Assembly (NCBI RefSeq): GCF_947259545.1
Contig: NZ_CAMYMK010000007.1
Coordinates: 782,799 to 846,798 of the forward strand
From: an uncultured Marinobacter sp.
Lineage (GTDB): Bacteria > Pseudomonadota > Gammaproteobacteria > Pseudomonadales > Oleiphilaceae
Length of the DNA: 64,000 nucleotides
Direction of reading: 5' to 3'
Shown here piece by piece: positions 51,765 to 60,826 of the stretch. Position numbers and translations under genes: made by a program. Within the stretch, counting starts at the first letter, position 1. Each line of letters begins with the position of its first letter. The notes under the pieces are model-generated. The model was not told the origin of the DNA. It searched no databases and was given only the letters and a program-made list of their open reading frames with translations.

Positions 51765-53681
51765 ATGGTTGCCGCCTCAACAGATACACCACGCCCCCAG
51801 AATACTCGTGCAATCATGATGTTCCTTCGGGAACATGCCCCGTTTTCCAGCATGGACGACGCTCACCTGGCGCACTTTGCCGAACACGCGTCACTGCGAT
51901 TCTACGCCGATAACGATATCGTTCTGTCCCCTGAAGAAGGCCCGGTCCAACGTTTCTACGTGGTAAAGCAGGGGCGAATTCGCGGTGAACGCCACAATGA
52001 AAAAGACGGCAAGACAGAGACCACTTTCGAAATCACCCAAGGCGAATGTTTCCCGTTGGCAGCACTGGTTGGTGAACGCCCGACCCGCACCCTTCACCGG
52101 GCAGCGGGTGACACCTTCTGCCTGAGCATCGAGCACGATGCCTTTGTCACCCTGCTGTCGGAAAGCGACCCCTTTCGTGATTTCTGCCTGCGTGGTGTCA
52201 GCAGTTTGCTCGATCAGGTCAATCAGCGAATCCAGTCCGGCGCCATGGCTTCCATAGGCTCCAGCAATTCACTGGACACTCCGCTGGAACGTTACGCCCT
52301 GCGGAATCCGATCGTTTGTTCCCCGGACCTGCCAGTCCGCAAGGCCGTCGCCCGCATGCACGAAAACAACGTGGGCAGCATCATTATTACCGACGACGAG
52401 CGGCATCCCACCGGCATTTTTACCCTCAGGGACCTGCGTACCATGGTGGCCGAGGAAAAAGGCCCCCTGGATACACCGGTCGGCCAGGTCATGACCCGGA
52501 AGCCCATTTGCCTGACGGCCCATGCGGACGCCTTCGAAGCCGCCATGCTGATGGCAGAGCACCATTTTGCCCATCTCTGCGTGGTCGATGACGAACATCA
52601 CCTGATCGGCGTGGTGTCCGAACGGGATCTGTTCTCCCTGCAGCGCGTGGATCTGGTCAACCTGGCCAGGACCATTGGCACCGCCAGCCATTTACGCACC
52701 CTGGTCAGCCTGCGCTCCGACGTGTCACGGCTGGTTGATGCCATGCTTGCCCACGGCGCTGACTCTGGTCAGGTGGTCAAAATCATTACCACTCTGAACG
52801 ATGTCACGGTACGCCGGGTGCTGGAACTCAACATCAAGAAAAACGATCCCGGCATTCCCTTCACCTGGCTCACGTTCGGCAGCGAGGGACGCCAGGAGCA
52901 GACACTGCTGACCGATCAGGACAACGGGATCCTGTTCGAAACGCCGGAAGGGATGACCGAAGACCAGGTGCGGGAAAAACTCCTTCCGTTTGCCGAGATC
53001 GTCAACCGGGAACTGGCTGAATGCGGCTTTACTCTCTGTAAGGGCAATATCATGGCCAGTAACCCGAAGCTGTGCCTGAGCGGCAGAGAATGGGACGACT
53101 GGTTCATTCGGTTCATTGACGCCTCAACTCCGCAAAACCTGGTGTATTCCTCCATCTTCCTCGATATGCGGGCAGTGTTCGGTCCTCGCGAGCCGCTGGA
53201 AGATCTCTACGGCAAGGTACTGACACGTATTCAGAAAAATGCCCTGTTCCAGAAGATGCTGGCAGGTAACGCCATGAATCGCAGACCGCCGCTCACCATG
53301 TTTCGCAATTTCCGCTACGCACCAGACGGCAAGAAACACACCATTGATCTCAAACGTCAGGGGCTCGCCCCCTTCGTCGAAGCCGTCCGGGTGTTCGCGC
53401 TGGCGAACGGCGTGGAAGAAGCCAACACCCTGGAACGGATGGATCAACTGGTTGCCAAAGGCGCGTTTGACCACAAGGATGCCAATGCCTGGAAAGAAGC
53501 CTATAGCCTCATCCAAGCCATGCGCATGCGTGCACATCAGGAGATGCTGGACCGGAACGAGCCGCTGTCCAATTACATAGACCCAGACGACCTGAACCCG
53601 CTTGACCGTCGGATTCTGCGGGAGTCGTTCCGTCAGGCCCAACGCCTCCAGCAAAAACTGGAAGTGACATATCAACTATGA
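51765..53681 (+). CDS. cNMP-binding/CBS/DUF294 nucleotidyltransferase-like protein
   Basis: A 638-residue soluble protein. A cyclic-nucleotide-binding-like domain (about 18-140) comes first, then two CBS repeats (about 178-300: AVARMHENNVGSIIITDDERHPTGIFTLRDL and AHLCVVDDEHHLIGVVSERDL). A GlnD-like DUF294 nucleotidyltransferase domain with GSEGRQEQTLLTDQDNG follows near 371-388, then a C-terminal helical domain. The G-S-x-x-R-x-E-x5-D-x-D pattern suggests an active fold; substrate unknown. It overlaps the exonuclease gene by ATGA, and this pair next to a sodium/solute symporter recalls P. aeruginosa PA3232-3235 (recall). Confidence 0.87.
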   Translation: MVAASTDTPRPQNTRAIMMFLREHAPFSSMDDAHLAHFAEHASLRFYADNDIVLSPEEGPVQRFYVVKQGRIRGERHNEKDGKTETTFEITQGECFPLAALVGERPTRTLHRAAGDTFCLSIEHDAFVTLLSESDPFRDFCLRGVSSLLDQVNQRIQSGAMASIGSSNSLDTPLERYALRNPIVCSPDLPVRKAVARMHENNVGSIIITDDERHPTGIFTLRDLRTMVAEEKGPLDTPVGQVMTRKPICLTAHADAFEAAMLMAEHHFAHLCVVDDEHHLIGVVSERDLFSLQRVDLVNLARTIGTASHLRTLVSLRSDVSRLVDAMLAHGADSGQVVKIITTLNDVTVRRVLELNIKKNDPGIPFTWLTFGSEGRQEQTLLTDQDNGILFETPEGMTEDQVREKLLPFAEIVNRELAECGFTLCKGNIMASNPKLCLSGREWDDWFIRFIDASTPQNLVYSSIFLDMRAVFGPREPLEDLYGKVLTRIQKNALFQKMLAGNAMNRRPPLTMFRNFRYAPDGKKHTIDLKRQGLAPFVEAVRVFALANGVEEANTLERMDQLVAKGAFDHKDANAWKEAYSLIQAMRMRAHQEMLDRNEPLSNYIDPDDLNPLDRRILRESFRQAQRLQQKLEVTYQL

Positions 53682-54406
53682 TGAAAGGGCCTGGTGAGAT
53701 GCTGGAACAGATGAGGCAGTGGGTTACGCAACGCCGCGCCAGCACGATAGGGACTCATGACCCAAACCACCTCCCCACCCCACAAATTGCAGGCGACCAG
53801 AAACTGTCCGAGTGCAGGCTGATCGTACTCGACCTGGAAACGACGGGGCTCCACCCAGGTAAGGATCAGGTCATCGCCATTGGCGCGGTCGCAATCACCG
53901 GACAGGTCATCCATCTGGGCGACCAGTTCGACCTGATTCTAAGGCGCCCGGAGCTGGATATTAGTGAAACGGTTCTCATCCATGGTATCGGCCCCGAGGC
54001 ACTGACCCAGGGTCATGAAACCGAAGATGCCCTGCTGTACCTGCTGGAATGGATGGATGGTGATCCAATACTGGCTTACCACTCTGCATTCGACCAGCGC
54101 TTTCTGGAGAAAACCCTGCGGCAATCCCTCGGATACAGCCAGAATCACACATGGATAGACGTAGCCGAGTTGTTGCCTGCCGTATTCCCGGATACCAAAA
54201 CCGGCGGACGCGGCCTGGATAACTGGGCCGACTTCTTCAACCTGGAAGTCAGCGAACGTCACCACGCTGCGGCAGATGCACTCGCAACCGCTGAATTGAC
54301 GCTCATCGCACTCAATAAGGCACAAAAAGATGGCGTTTCAACGCTGTCCGAGCTGAGCTCCAAGCTTCGTTATTACCGTCGCCTCCAGAATATGAACCGT
54401 TTCTGA
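53678..54406 (+). CDS. DnaQ-like DEDDh 3'-5' exonuclease
   Basis: A 242-residue exonuclease of the DnaQ/PolC epsilon fold. Exo I is LDLETTG (D52, E54), Exo II lies in LAYHSAFDQRFLEK and Exo III is HHAAADAL (H195, D200), so all four acidic residues and the His are kept. About 45 extra residues precede the domain. It is coupled to the nucleotidyltransferase-like gene by an ATGATGA junction. The first or second Met could be used. A role apart from the replicative epsilon subunit is likely, given its place beside a transporter operon. Confidence 0.88.
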   Translation: MMKGPGEMLEQMRQWVTQRRASTIGTHDPNHLPTPQIAGDQKLSECRLIVLDLETTGLHPGKDQVIAIGAVAITGQVIHLGDQFDLILRRPELDISETVLIHGIGPEALTQGHETEDALLYLLEWMDGDPILAYHSAFDQRFLEKTLRQSLGYSQNHTWIDVAELLPAVFPDTKTGGRGLDNWADFFNLEVSERHHAAADALATAELTLIALNKAQKDGVSTLSELSSKLRYYRRLQNMNRF

Positions 54407-54490
54407 AGAGCCACATCCTGCTGCTCACGAATCGACCAAATCTGAGGCAAATGACTGAGAATTAGACCTTTTGCCAATATCTATATATCC

Positions 54491-54504
54491 CTTTACAGGT
54501 AAAG
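54491..54504. promoter_or_regulatory. Perfect short palindrome upstream of the symporter genes
   Basis: CTTTAC-AG-GTAAAG lies in an AT-rich stretch (54450-54560) 32 bases before the leader ORF. It could be an operator; I could not assign confident -35/-10 boxes nearby. Confidence 0.3.
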
Positions 54505-54536
54505 TCAGAGAGGACAACTAGCCGGAGAAGCACTAT

Positions 54537-54611
54537 ATGAATAATAAATTCTCTAATAGCTCCACCTCCTCAGCAGTACACCCAACCTCCACAACAACAA
54601 CACAGGAGTGA
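54537..54611 (+). CDS. Candidate leader peptide ORF before the symporter
   Basis: Twenty-four codons, MNNKFSNSSTSSAVHPTSTT then TTQE, starting with GGAGAA nine bases upstream. Its last codons (CAG GAG TGA) contain the ribosome site GGAG of the DUF4212 gene, whose ATG is four bases after the stop. Translation of the leader would therefore compete with or deliver ribosomes to the transporter gene. The Ser/Thr content (13 of 24) is striking. Whether it is translated is unknown. Confidence 0.4.
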   Translation: MNNKFSNSSTSSAVHPTSTTTTQE

Positions 54612-54615
54612 TCCT

Positions 54616-54879
54616 ATGGCAGGTCATAGCTACGACGCTGAAAAATACTGGAAGGCGAATCTTCGTCTGATATTCGGAAGCCTGATCATCTGGGCTCTGG
54701 TGTCTTACGGCTTCGCAATACTGCTCCGTCCACTGCTCGCCGGTATCCCCATCGGCGGAACCGATCTGGGTTTCTGGTTTGCCCAGCAAGGATCCATTCT
54801 GACGTTCATCGCTCTGATCTTCCACTACGCGTGGCGCATGAACAAGATCGACGAAAAATTCGGCGTGCATGAGGAGTAA
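54616..54879 (+). CDS. DUF4212 small subunit of sodium/solute symporter
   Basis: An 87-residue two-helix membrane protein of DUF4212: helices at about 15-35 and 55-75, with YWKANLRLIFGSLIIWAL and the central FGFW-like GTDLGFWFAQQGSI, ending HYAWRMNKIDEKFGV. Such proteins are encoded just before SSS-family transporters and are taken to be their accessory subunit, comparable to YjcH before ActP. Six bases before the symporter gene. Confidence 0.92.
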   Translation: MAGHSYDAEKYWKANLRLIFGSLIIWALVSYGFAILLRPLLAGIPIGGTDLGFWFAQQGSILTFIALIFHYAWRMNKIDEKFGVHEE

Positions 54880-54885
54880 GATCGA

Positions 54886-56652
54886 ATGAGCCAATTTGCA
54901 ATCAACATCATGTTCGTAGGGGGCTCGTTCCTCCTCTATATCGGCATTGCCATCTGGGCAAAAGCCGGTAGCACCAGTGACTTCTACGTCGCCGGCGGCG
55001 GCGTTCACCCGGTCACCAATGGTATGGCGATCGGCGCTGACTGGATGTCCGCGGCATCCTTTATCTCCATGGCGGGCCTGATTGCCGCCGGTGGTTACGC
55101 CAACTCCTCGTTCCTGATGGGTTGGACTGGCGGCTACGTGCTGCTGGCAATGCTGCTGGCGCCTTATCTGCGTAAATTCGGCAAGTTCACCGTACCCGAA
55201 TTTATCGGTGACCGGTTCTACAGCAAAAATGCACGACTGGTTGCCGTTATCTGCCTGATCGTAGCGTCTGTAACCTACGTCATTGGCCAGATGGCTGGCG
55301 CCGGTGTTGCGTTCTCCCGTTTCCTGGAAGTCGATGCAACCCTGGGGCTGATCATTGCCGCTATTGTCGTATTCGTCTACGCGGTTCTCGGTGGCATGAA
55401 AGGCATCACCTACACTCAGGTAGCCCAGTACTGCGTCTTGATTACCGCATACACCATTCCCGCTGTATTTATCTCCATGCAGCTCACCGGTAACCCGATT
55501 CCGCCACTGGGGCTGTTCTCTACCCACATTGATTCCGGCATGCCCATCCTGGACAAGCTGAATCAGGTTATTACCGACCTTGGTTTCAACGAGTACACGG
55601 CTGACATCGACAACAAGCTGAACATGGTCCTGTTCACCTTGTCATTGATGATCGGTACCGCGGGTCTGCCACACGTTATCATTCGTTTCTTCACCGTTCC
55701 GAAGGTAGCGGATGCACGCTGGTCCGCGGGCTGGGCATTGGTGTTCATCGCACTGCTGTACCTGACTGCGCCTGCCGTTGCTTCCATGGCCCGACTGAAC
55801 CTGATGACCACCATTTATCCGGAAGGCACCGCAGCTGAACCCATCGAGTATGACGCGCGGCCAGCCTGGATCAGAGATTGGGAAGTGACCGGTCTGATTC
55901 AGTTCACCGACAAGAACGAAGACGGCCGGATTCAGCTGTATAACGACACACCTGAGTTCGAACCCCAGGCCGAGGCTCGTGGCTGGGAAGGTAATGAGCT
56001 GGTCGTCAACCGGGACATCCTGGTGCTGGCCAACCCGGAGATCGCCAACCTGCCCGGCTGGGTCATCGGCCTGATCGCAGCAGGTGGTCTCGCAGCAGCC
56101 CTGTCAACGGCAGCCGGCCTGTTACTTGCGATTTCCTCCGCGGTCAGTCACGACCTGATAAAAGGCTCGATCAATCCGGCGATCACAGAGAAAGGCGAAC
56201 TGTTAGCAGCACGTATTTCGATGGCCGTTGCGATTGTCGTCGCCACATACCTGGGTGCCAATCCACCGGGCTTTGCGGCACAGGTTGTTGCCCTTGCATT
56301 CGGTATAGCGGCGGCTTCCCTGTTCCCGGCCCTGATGATGGGTATCTTCTCCAAACGAGTGAACAACACCGGTGCCATTGCCGGTATGCTTAGCGGCCTG
56401 ACGTTTACTCTGGTATACATCTTCGTATACAAAGGCTGGCTGTTCATTCCAGGTACTGCCAACCTGCCAGATACTCCGGAAAACTGGGTACTGGGCATCT
56501 CCCCGCTCTCTATCGGTGCGGTTGGTGCAGTCGTCAACTTTGCGGTAGCCTTCGTGGTATCCAACGCCACTGAAGAACCGCCCGTTGAGATTCAGGAACT
56601 GGTTGAGAGCGTCCGTTACCCACGTGGTGCCGGTCAGGCTCACGACCACTAA
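54886..56652 (+). CDS. SSS-family sodium/monocarboxylate symporter (ActP/VC2705-like)
   Basis: A 588-residue transporter of the sodium:solute symporter family with about 13 membrane helices. Typical runs are DFYVAGGGVHPVTNGMAIGA and WMSAASFISMAGLIAAGGYA near the N-terminus, AGLPHVIIRFFTVPKVADAR in the middle, and GWVIGLIAAGGLAAALSTAA with the sodium-site Ser/Thr. A soluble insert of about 90 residues (320-400) after the seventh to eighth helix is characteristic of the VC2705-like subfamily. Likely imports acetate or a related short-chain acid with sodium; the substrate is inferred from family only. Confidence 0.92.
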   Translation: MSQFAINIMFVGGSFLLYIGIAIWAKAGSTSDFYVAGGGVHPVTNGMAIGADWMSAASFISMAGLIAAGGYANSSFLMGWTGGYVLLAMLLAPYLRKFGKFTVPEFIGDRFYSKNARLVAVICLIVASVTYVIGQMAGAGVAFSRFLEVDATLGLIIAAIVVFVYAVLGGMKGITYTQVAQYCVLITAYTIPAVFISMQLTGNPIPPLGLFSTHIDSGMPILDKLNQVITDLGFNEYTADIDNKLNMVLFTLSLMIGTAGLPHVIIRFFTVPKVADARWSAGWALVFIALLYLTAPAVASMARLNLMTTIYPEGTAAEPIEYDARPAWIRDWEVTGLIQFTDKNEDGRIQLYNDTPEFEPQAEARGWEGNELVVNRDILVLANPEIANLPGWVIGLIAAGGLAAALSTAAGLLLAISSAVSHDLIKGSINPAITEKGELLAARISMAVAIVVATYLGANPPGFAAQVVALAFGIAAASLFPALMMGIFSKRVNNTGAIAGMLSGLTFTLVYIFVYKGWLFIPGTANLPDTPENWVLGISPLSIGAVGAVVNFAVAFVVSNATEEPPVEIQELVESVRYPRGAGQAHDH

Positions 56653-56699
56653 GCGACAACTCAACCTGATTCATTCAATCAATTGACAGGTTGAACCTG

Positions 56700-56735
56700 A
56701 ACGGGCTTCCTCAATGAGGGAGCCCGTTCTTTTTT
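56700..56735 (+). terminator. Rho-independent terminator after the symporter
   Basis: AACGGGCTTCCTCA pairs with TGAGGGAGCCCGTT (one G-T mismatch) across a one-base tip, followed by CTTTTTT. It lies 47 bases past the symporter stop and 14 bases before the next gene, so that gene would need read-through or its own start. Confidence 0.9.
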
Positions 56736-56749
56736 GAGGAAACGATTTT

Positions 56750-57256
56750 ATGTTCTGGACACTTGTTGCCACTGTTTTTTGCGGCCTGGGCGCGGCCGGT
56801 ATTGCTCTTGGCATTCGCGCGGCCACCCGTAACAAGGCCCCGCGATGGATTATTCCCGTTTTCGCAGGAATGGGAATGCTCGGCTACCTCATTCAGGGAG
56901 AATACACCTGGTACGACCACAAGAAGGCACAGCTCCCCGAAGAAGCAGTCGTTGTGAGTACCCAGAACGAAGGTATCTTCTGGCGGCCCTGGACCTTCGC
57001 CTTCCCTTACGTGACGTCCTTTACCACCGTAGACACTCAAAGCATCAGCCGTGACAGTGACAATCAAAACGTTGTCCGATTCACACTCTACCGGTTCGAA
57101 CAGAAGATGACGGATGCGGTATCCCACCGTATTCATATCATTAACTGTGCTACCCAAGAGCTTGTTCCATTGGGCTCGGACGGCAGACCCCGCGTTGACA
57201 ACCTAAAATTGCTCGTTTCCGGAGACCCGCTTCTGGAAACCGTTTGCTCGGGCTGA
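56750..57256 (+). CDS. Uncharacterised membrane protein
   Basis: A 168-residue protein not recognised as a known family. Two N-terminal hydrophobic segments (about 3-23 and 32-50) are followed by a soluble domain of about 115 residues rich in aromatic and polar residues (QNEGIFWRPWTFAFPYVTSF). Two Cys sit near the end (NCATQE, VCSG). It lies between the symporter terminator and the hybrid kinase, reading the same way, with GAGG upstream of the ATG. A role with the symporter or the kinase is suggested only by position. Confidence 0.7.
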   Translation: MFWTLVATVFCGLGAAGIALGIRAATRNKAPRWIIPVFAGMGMLGYLIQGEYTWYDHKKAQLPEEAVVVSTQNEGIFWRPWTFAFPYVTSFTTVDTQSISRDSDNQNVVRFTLYRFEQKMTDAVSHRIHIINCATQELVPLGSDGRPRVDNLKLLVSGDPLLETVCSG

Positions 57257-57307
57257 CGAGCCGCAACTGGATGCCCAACCCGCTAGAGGTAACGGGAATG
57301 CGTAACG

Positions 57308-60300
57308 ATGATTAGTGCCTGGCTGCTGGTTTTAATATCCATAACGTACATTTCGATTCTGTTTGTCATTGCCTGGGCAGGCGACAAGCATCCCGGACTG
57401 TATCGCCGCAAACTGGCCCGGACCCATATTTATGCCCTTTCGCTGGCGGTGTACTTTACCTCATGGACATTCTATGGCGCCGTCGGACGCGCCACACAGG
57501 AGGGGCTGGGCTTCCTTCCCATTTATCTCGGGCCACTGATCCTTTTCGTTTTTGGCGCTCCCCTGTTGCGCCGTATTATCTATATCAGCAAGCGCAACAA
57601 CAGCACCTCGATTGCTGATTTCATTGCGTCCCGCTACGGTAAGTCCCAGGTCCTGGCGGCCATGATCGCCACGTTCGCCCTGATTGGCAGCGTGCCGTAC
57701 ATTGCACTGCAGCTCAAAGCCATCTCCATGGGTTTCACCGTCCTGTCCGAGAATGGGGCCGGCCACCAGGAACTCGGTACCGCGGCCTGGAACGACTCTG
57801 CCTGGTATATCACCCTGGTACTCGCCGTATTCACCGTGCTCTTCGGTACCCGGCACCTGGAGTCCACGGAGCACCATCGGGGGATGATCCAGGCGGTTGC
57901 TTTTGAATCGGTGATCAAGATCGTGGCCTTCGTGGCTGTGGGCTTGTTTGTCGGCTACGGCCTTTATGGGGGATTTGGTGACTTGCTCGGTAAAGTCCAG
58001 GAGGCCGGACTTACCGGAACCCTGACAACCGATGGGATCGAGGCACCGGCATTTATTACCCAGACCCTGGTGGCCATGCTCGCTATTATCTGCCTGCCCC
58101 GACAGTTTCACGTCATGGTGGTGGAAAACACAGACCACCGGGATTTCGAGACAGCCCGCTGGGCCATGCCGATCTACCTGATCATTGCCAGCGCCTTCGT
58201 GCTTCCCATTGCTGCCGCAGGACTGCTCTACCCGGAGGCCGGCATCACCGACCCCGACATCCTGATCCTGAAGCTGCCCATTCTCGCCGGTGAGGAGTGG
58301 CTTGCCATTCTCGCCTTCCTGGGGGGTGGGTCGGCTGCTGCCGCAATGGTGATTGTGTGTTCCGTCGCCATTGCCACCATGGTCAGCAACGAAATCATCA
58401 TGCCAGCACTGCTCAAGTTCTTCCGACCCAGGATGAATCAGCGTGCCGACCTCAGCCATCTCCTGCTGAGCATCCGTCGTGTGGCGATCTTCGTGGTGTT
58501 GCTCACGGCTTACGGGTTCTACCGGATGGCAGGCGAGGATTACAGTCTGACGGCCTTCGGCCTGCTGTCATTTGCGGCCGCGGCCCAATTTGGGCCGGCC
58601 CTCGTGGGTGGCATTATCTGGCGACAGGGCAACCTCACCGGTGCCAGCTGGGGCCTGGGGCTTGGCTTCCTGATGTGGTGTTACACCATGCTGTTACCAG
58701 CGCTGGCCTCCACTGGCTGGCTCACCGACACACTGATCGATCAGGGACTTTGGGGAATGGCCTGGACTCGCCCGACGGCCTTATTCGGCTCAGAGTTTGA
58801 TCCAATCAGCCATGGCATTATCTGGAGTCTCGGCGTCAACACCCTCACTTACATTGTACTGTCGGTGCTGACCCGGCAGCGCGTACGCGAGAAAATCCAG
58901 ATCGCGTCCTTCTTCCACGACCCCCAGCCCAAGGCAGAGACACCCCAGCAGCAGACCTGGCAGGGAGAGATCCTGACCTCAGATCTTCAGGCTCTCACCG
59001 ATCGTTTCATGGGGGAGGAACGTTCCGAAACCATTCTCCGGAACTATGAACGCCGGAACGCCATCCGCCTGCATCCCCAGCGACCGGCATCGTCACACCT
59101 GATGAAATACATTGAACGACAGCTGGCCTCGGTGATCGGTGCTTCGACCGCAAGGGTGGTACTCGAATCCACCCTGACCGGCCGTGATATGCAGATTGAG
59201 GATGTCGTCAGCATCGTTGATGAAGCGTCCCAGGCGATGACGTTCAGTCGCGAATTGCTCCAGTCTGCCATTGAGAACATCAGTCTTGGGGTGTCCGTGG
59301 TCAACCATCAACAGCAACTGGTTGTCTGGAACCACCGGTATCTGGAAATGTTCCACTATCCCAAGGGCTATGTGCGTGTCGGGCGCCCGATTGAGGACCT
59401 GATGCGCTACAACCTCACGAACGCGAACCTGTCTGCCCGACGGATTGACGAAATCATCGCCGACCGATGCGGCAGCATGCGCGAAGGAATGCCCATGTCC
59501 TACGAGCGCCAGCGTCCGGATGGCACGGTCTTGCGGGTTGATGGCAGCCCGATTCCCGGCGGAGGCTATGTCACGACGTTCCAGGACATCACCGCCATGA
59601 GACGCACGGAGCAGGCGCTCAAGGAAACCAATATTTATCTGGAACAGCGGGTTAAGGAAAGAACCCAGGAACTGCAGGTCATCAACGAGCAGATGCTCAA
59701 GGCAAAATCAGTGGCGGAACAGGCAAACCAGAGCAAGACCCGCTTCCTGGCATCCGCCAGTCATGATTTATTACAGCCATTGAACGCCGCCCGCCTGTTT
59801 ACCTCTGCCCTGGCTGGAAAAGCCAGTGACGGCGAAACGAAGGATCTGGTCGATCATATCGACAGCTCCCTGGGGGCCGCCGAAGAAATCATCAGCACCC
59901 TGCTGGATATTTCGAAACTAGACGCCGGTGCACTGGAACCAGACATCGGAGTGTTTCCCGTCAACGATATCATGCGCCACCTGGCAACCGACTTCTCCGC
60001 CATTGCCAAAGACCAGGGTCTGGAATTACGTGTGGTACCAAGCACCGTATGGATCCGGTCGGACGCCAAGCTGCTTCGCCGCGTGGTGCAGAACTTCCTG
60101 TCCAATGCCATCCGCTATACGCCCAAGGGCAAGATCCTGCTGGGCTGTCGTCGCCTGAAAGGATACGCCCGCATTGAGGTCTGGGATACCGGGCCGGGGA
60201 TCCCGGAAGACCAACTGGCACACATCTTTGAGGAGTTCCGACGCTTCCAGCATGGTCGCGACAAAAAAGGCCTGGGCCTGGGACTGGCTATCGTGGACCG

Positions 60301-60826
60301 TATCAGCGGTATGCTGAATCACCCGGTTAACGTTCAGTCGGTCCAGGGACATGGCAGTATGTTCAGCATTACCGTACCACTCGTGCCAGCAGAACATACT
60401 CAGACCACTGCGACAAAGAGTCAGGGCAGCTCCCGCCGGGTATCCAGTCTCGGAGGTCTTCATGTACTTTGTATCGATAACGATCCTGCCATCCTGCAAG
60501 GTATGACAGCCCTGCTCGGTAACTGGCAGTGTGACGTGACTGCTGCCGAGAGCCTCGATGACGCCCGGCTCAAGCTGGACGGCCGGGAACCCGACATCAT
60601 GCTTGCCGATTACCAGCTGGATGATAACAAAAACGGGCTCGACGCCATGGACGCACTCAGGAGCGGATTCAGTGACAATGTATCTGGCATACTGATAACT
60701 GGATATATGGCTCCGGAGGTCAGGGAAGATGCGATAACACGGGGTTATCAGATTCTTTACAAACCGGTGAAGCCCGCAGCCTTGAGGGCACTGGTTAACA
60801 AGTTACTGAAGCAGAAGCGTCCATGA
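57308..60826 (+). CDS. SSS-domain hybrid sensor histidine kinase (CrbS/CbrA-like)
   Basis: A 1172-residue membrane kinase. The first about 530 residues are a sodium/solute-symporter-like domain with about 12-13 helices. A PAS domain (about 650-755, IENISLGVSVVNHQQQLVVWN) and a coiled coil follow. The HisKA domain has phospho-acceptor H819 in ASHDLLQPLNAA, then an HATPase with N box NFLSNAIRYTPKG and G boxes DTGPGIPED and GLGLGLAIVDR. A C-terminal receiver has phospho-acceptor D1101 (MLADYQLDD). Family members CrbS and CbrA control acetate or carbon/nitrogen use. The stop overlaps the next gene by ATGA. Confidence 0.93.
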   Translation: MISAWLLVLISITYISILFVIAWAGDKHPGLYRRKLARTHIYALSLAVYFTSWTFYGAVGRATQEGLGFLPIYLGPLILFVFGAPLLRRIIYISKRNNSTSIADFIASRYGKSQVLAAMIATFALIGSVPYIALQLKAISMGFTVLSENGAGHQELGTAAWNDSAWYITLVLAVFTVLFGTRHLESTEHHRGMIQAVAFESVIKIVAFVAVGLFVGYGLYGGFGDLLGKVQEAGLTGTLTTDGIEAPAFITQTLVAMLAIICLPRQFHVMVVENTDHRDFETARWAMPIYLIIASAFVLPIAAAGLLYPEAGITDPDILILKLPILAGEEWLAILAFLGGGSAAAAMVIVCSVAIATMVSNEIIMPALLKFFRPRMNQRADLSHLLLSIRRVAIFVVLLTAYGFYRMAGEDYSLTAFGLLSFAAAAQFGPALVGGIIWRQGNLTGASWGLGLGFLMWCYTMLLPALASTGWLTDTLIDQGLWGMAWTRPTALFGSEFDPISHGIIWSLGVNTLTYIVLSVLTRQRVREKIQIASFFHDPQPKAETPQQQTWQGEILTSDLQALTDRFMGEERSETILRNYERRNAIRLHPQRPASSHLMKYIERQLASVIGASTARVVLESTLTGRDMQIEDVVSIVDEASQAMTFSRELLQSAIENISLGVSVVNHQQQLVVWNHRYLEMFHYPKGYVRVGRPIEDLMRYNLTNANLSARRIDEIIADRCGSMREGMPMSYERQRPDGTVLRVDGSPIPGGGYVTTFQDITAMRRTEQALKETNIYLEQRVKERTQELQVINEQMLKAKSVAEQANQSKTRFLASASHDLLQPLNAARLFTSALAGKASDGETKDLVDHIDSSLGAAEEIISTLLDISKLDAGALEPDIGVFPVNDIMRHLATDFSAIAKDQGLELRVVPSTVWIRSDAKLLRRVVQNFLSNAIRYTPKGKILLGCRRLKGYARIEVWDTGPGIPEDQLAHIFEEFRRFQHGRDKKGLGLGLAIVDRISGMLNHPVNVQSVQGHGSMFSITVPLVPAEHTQTTATKSQGSSRRVSSLGGLHVLCIDNDPAILQGMTALLGNWQCDVTAAESLDDARLKLDGREPDIMLADYQLDDNKNGLDAMDALRSGFSDNVSGILITGYMAPEVREDAITRGYQILYKPVKPAALRALVNKLLKQKRP

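Noticed and set aside
54407..54536. Sigma-54 promoter before the symporter genes
   Set aside because: I looked for a GG-N10-GC arrangement with TGGCA/TTGC boxes; only an isolated TTGCC was found, without a proper -24 element.
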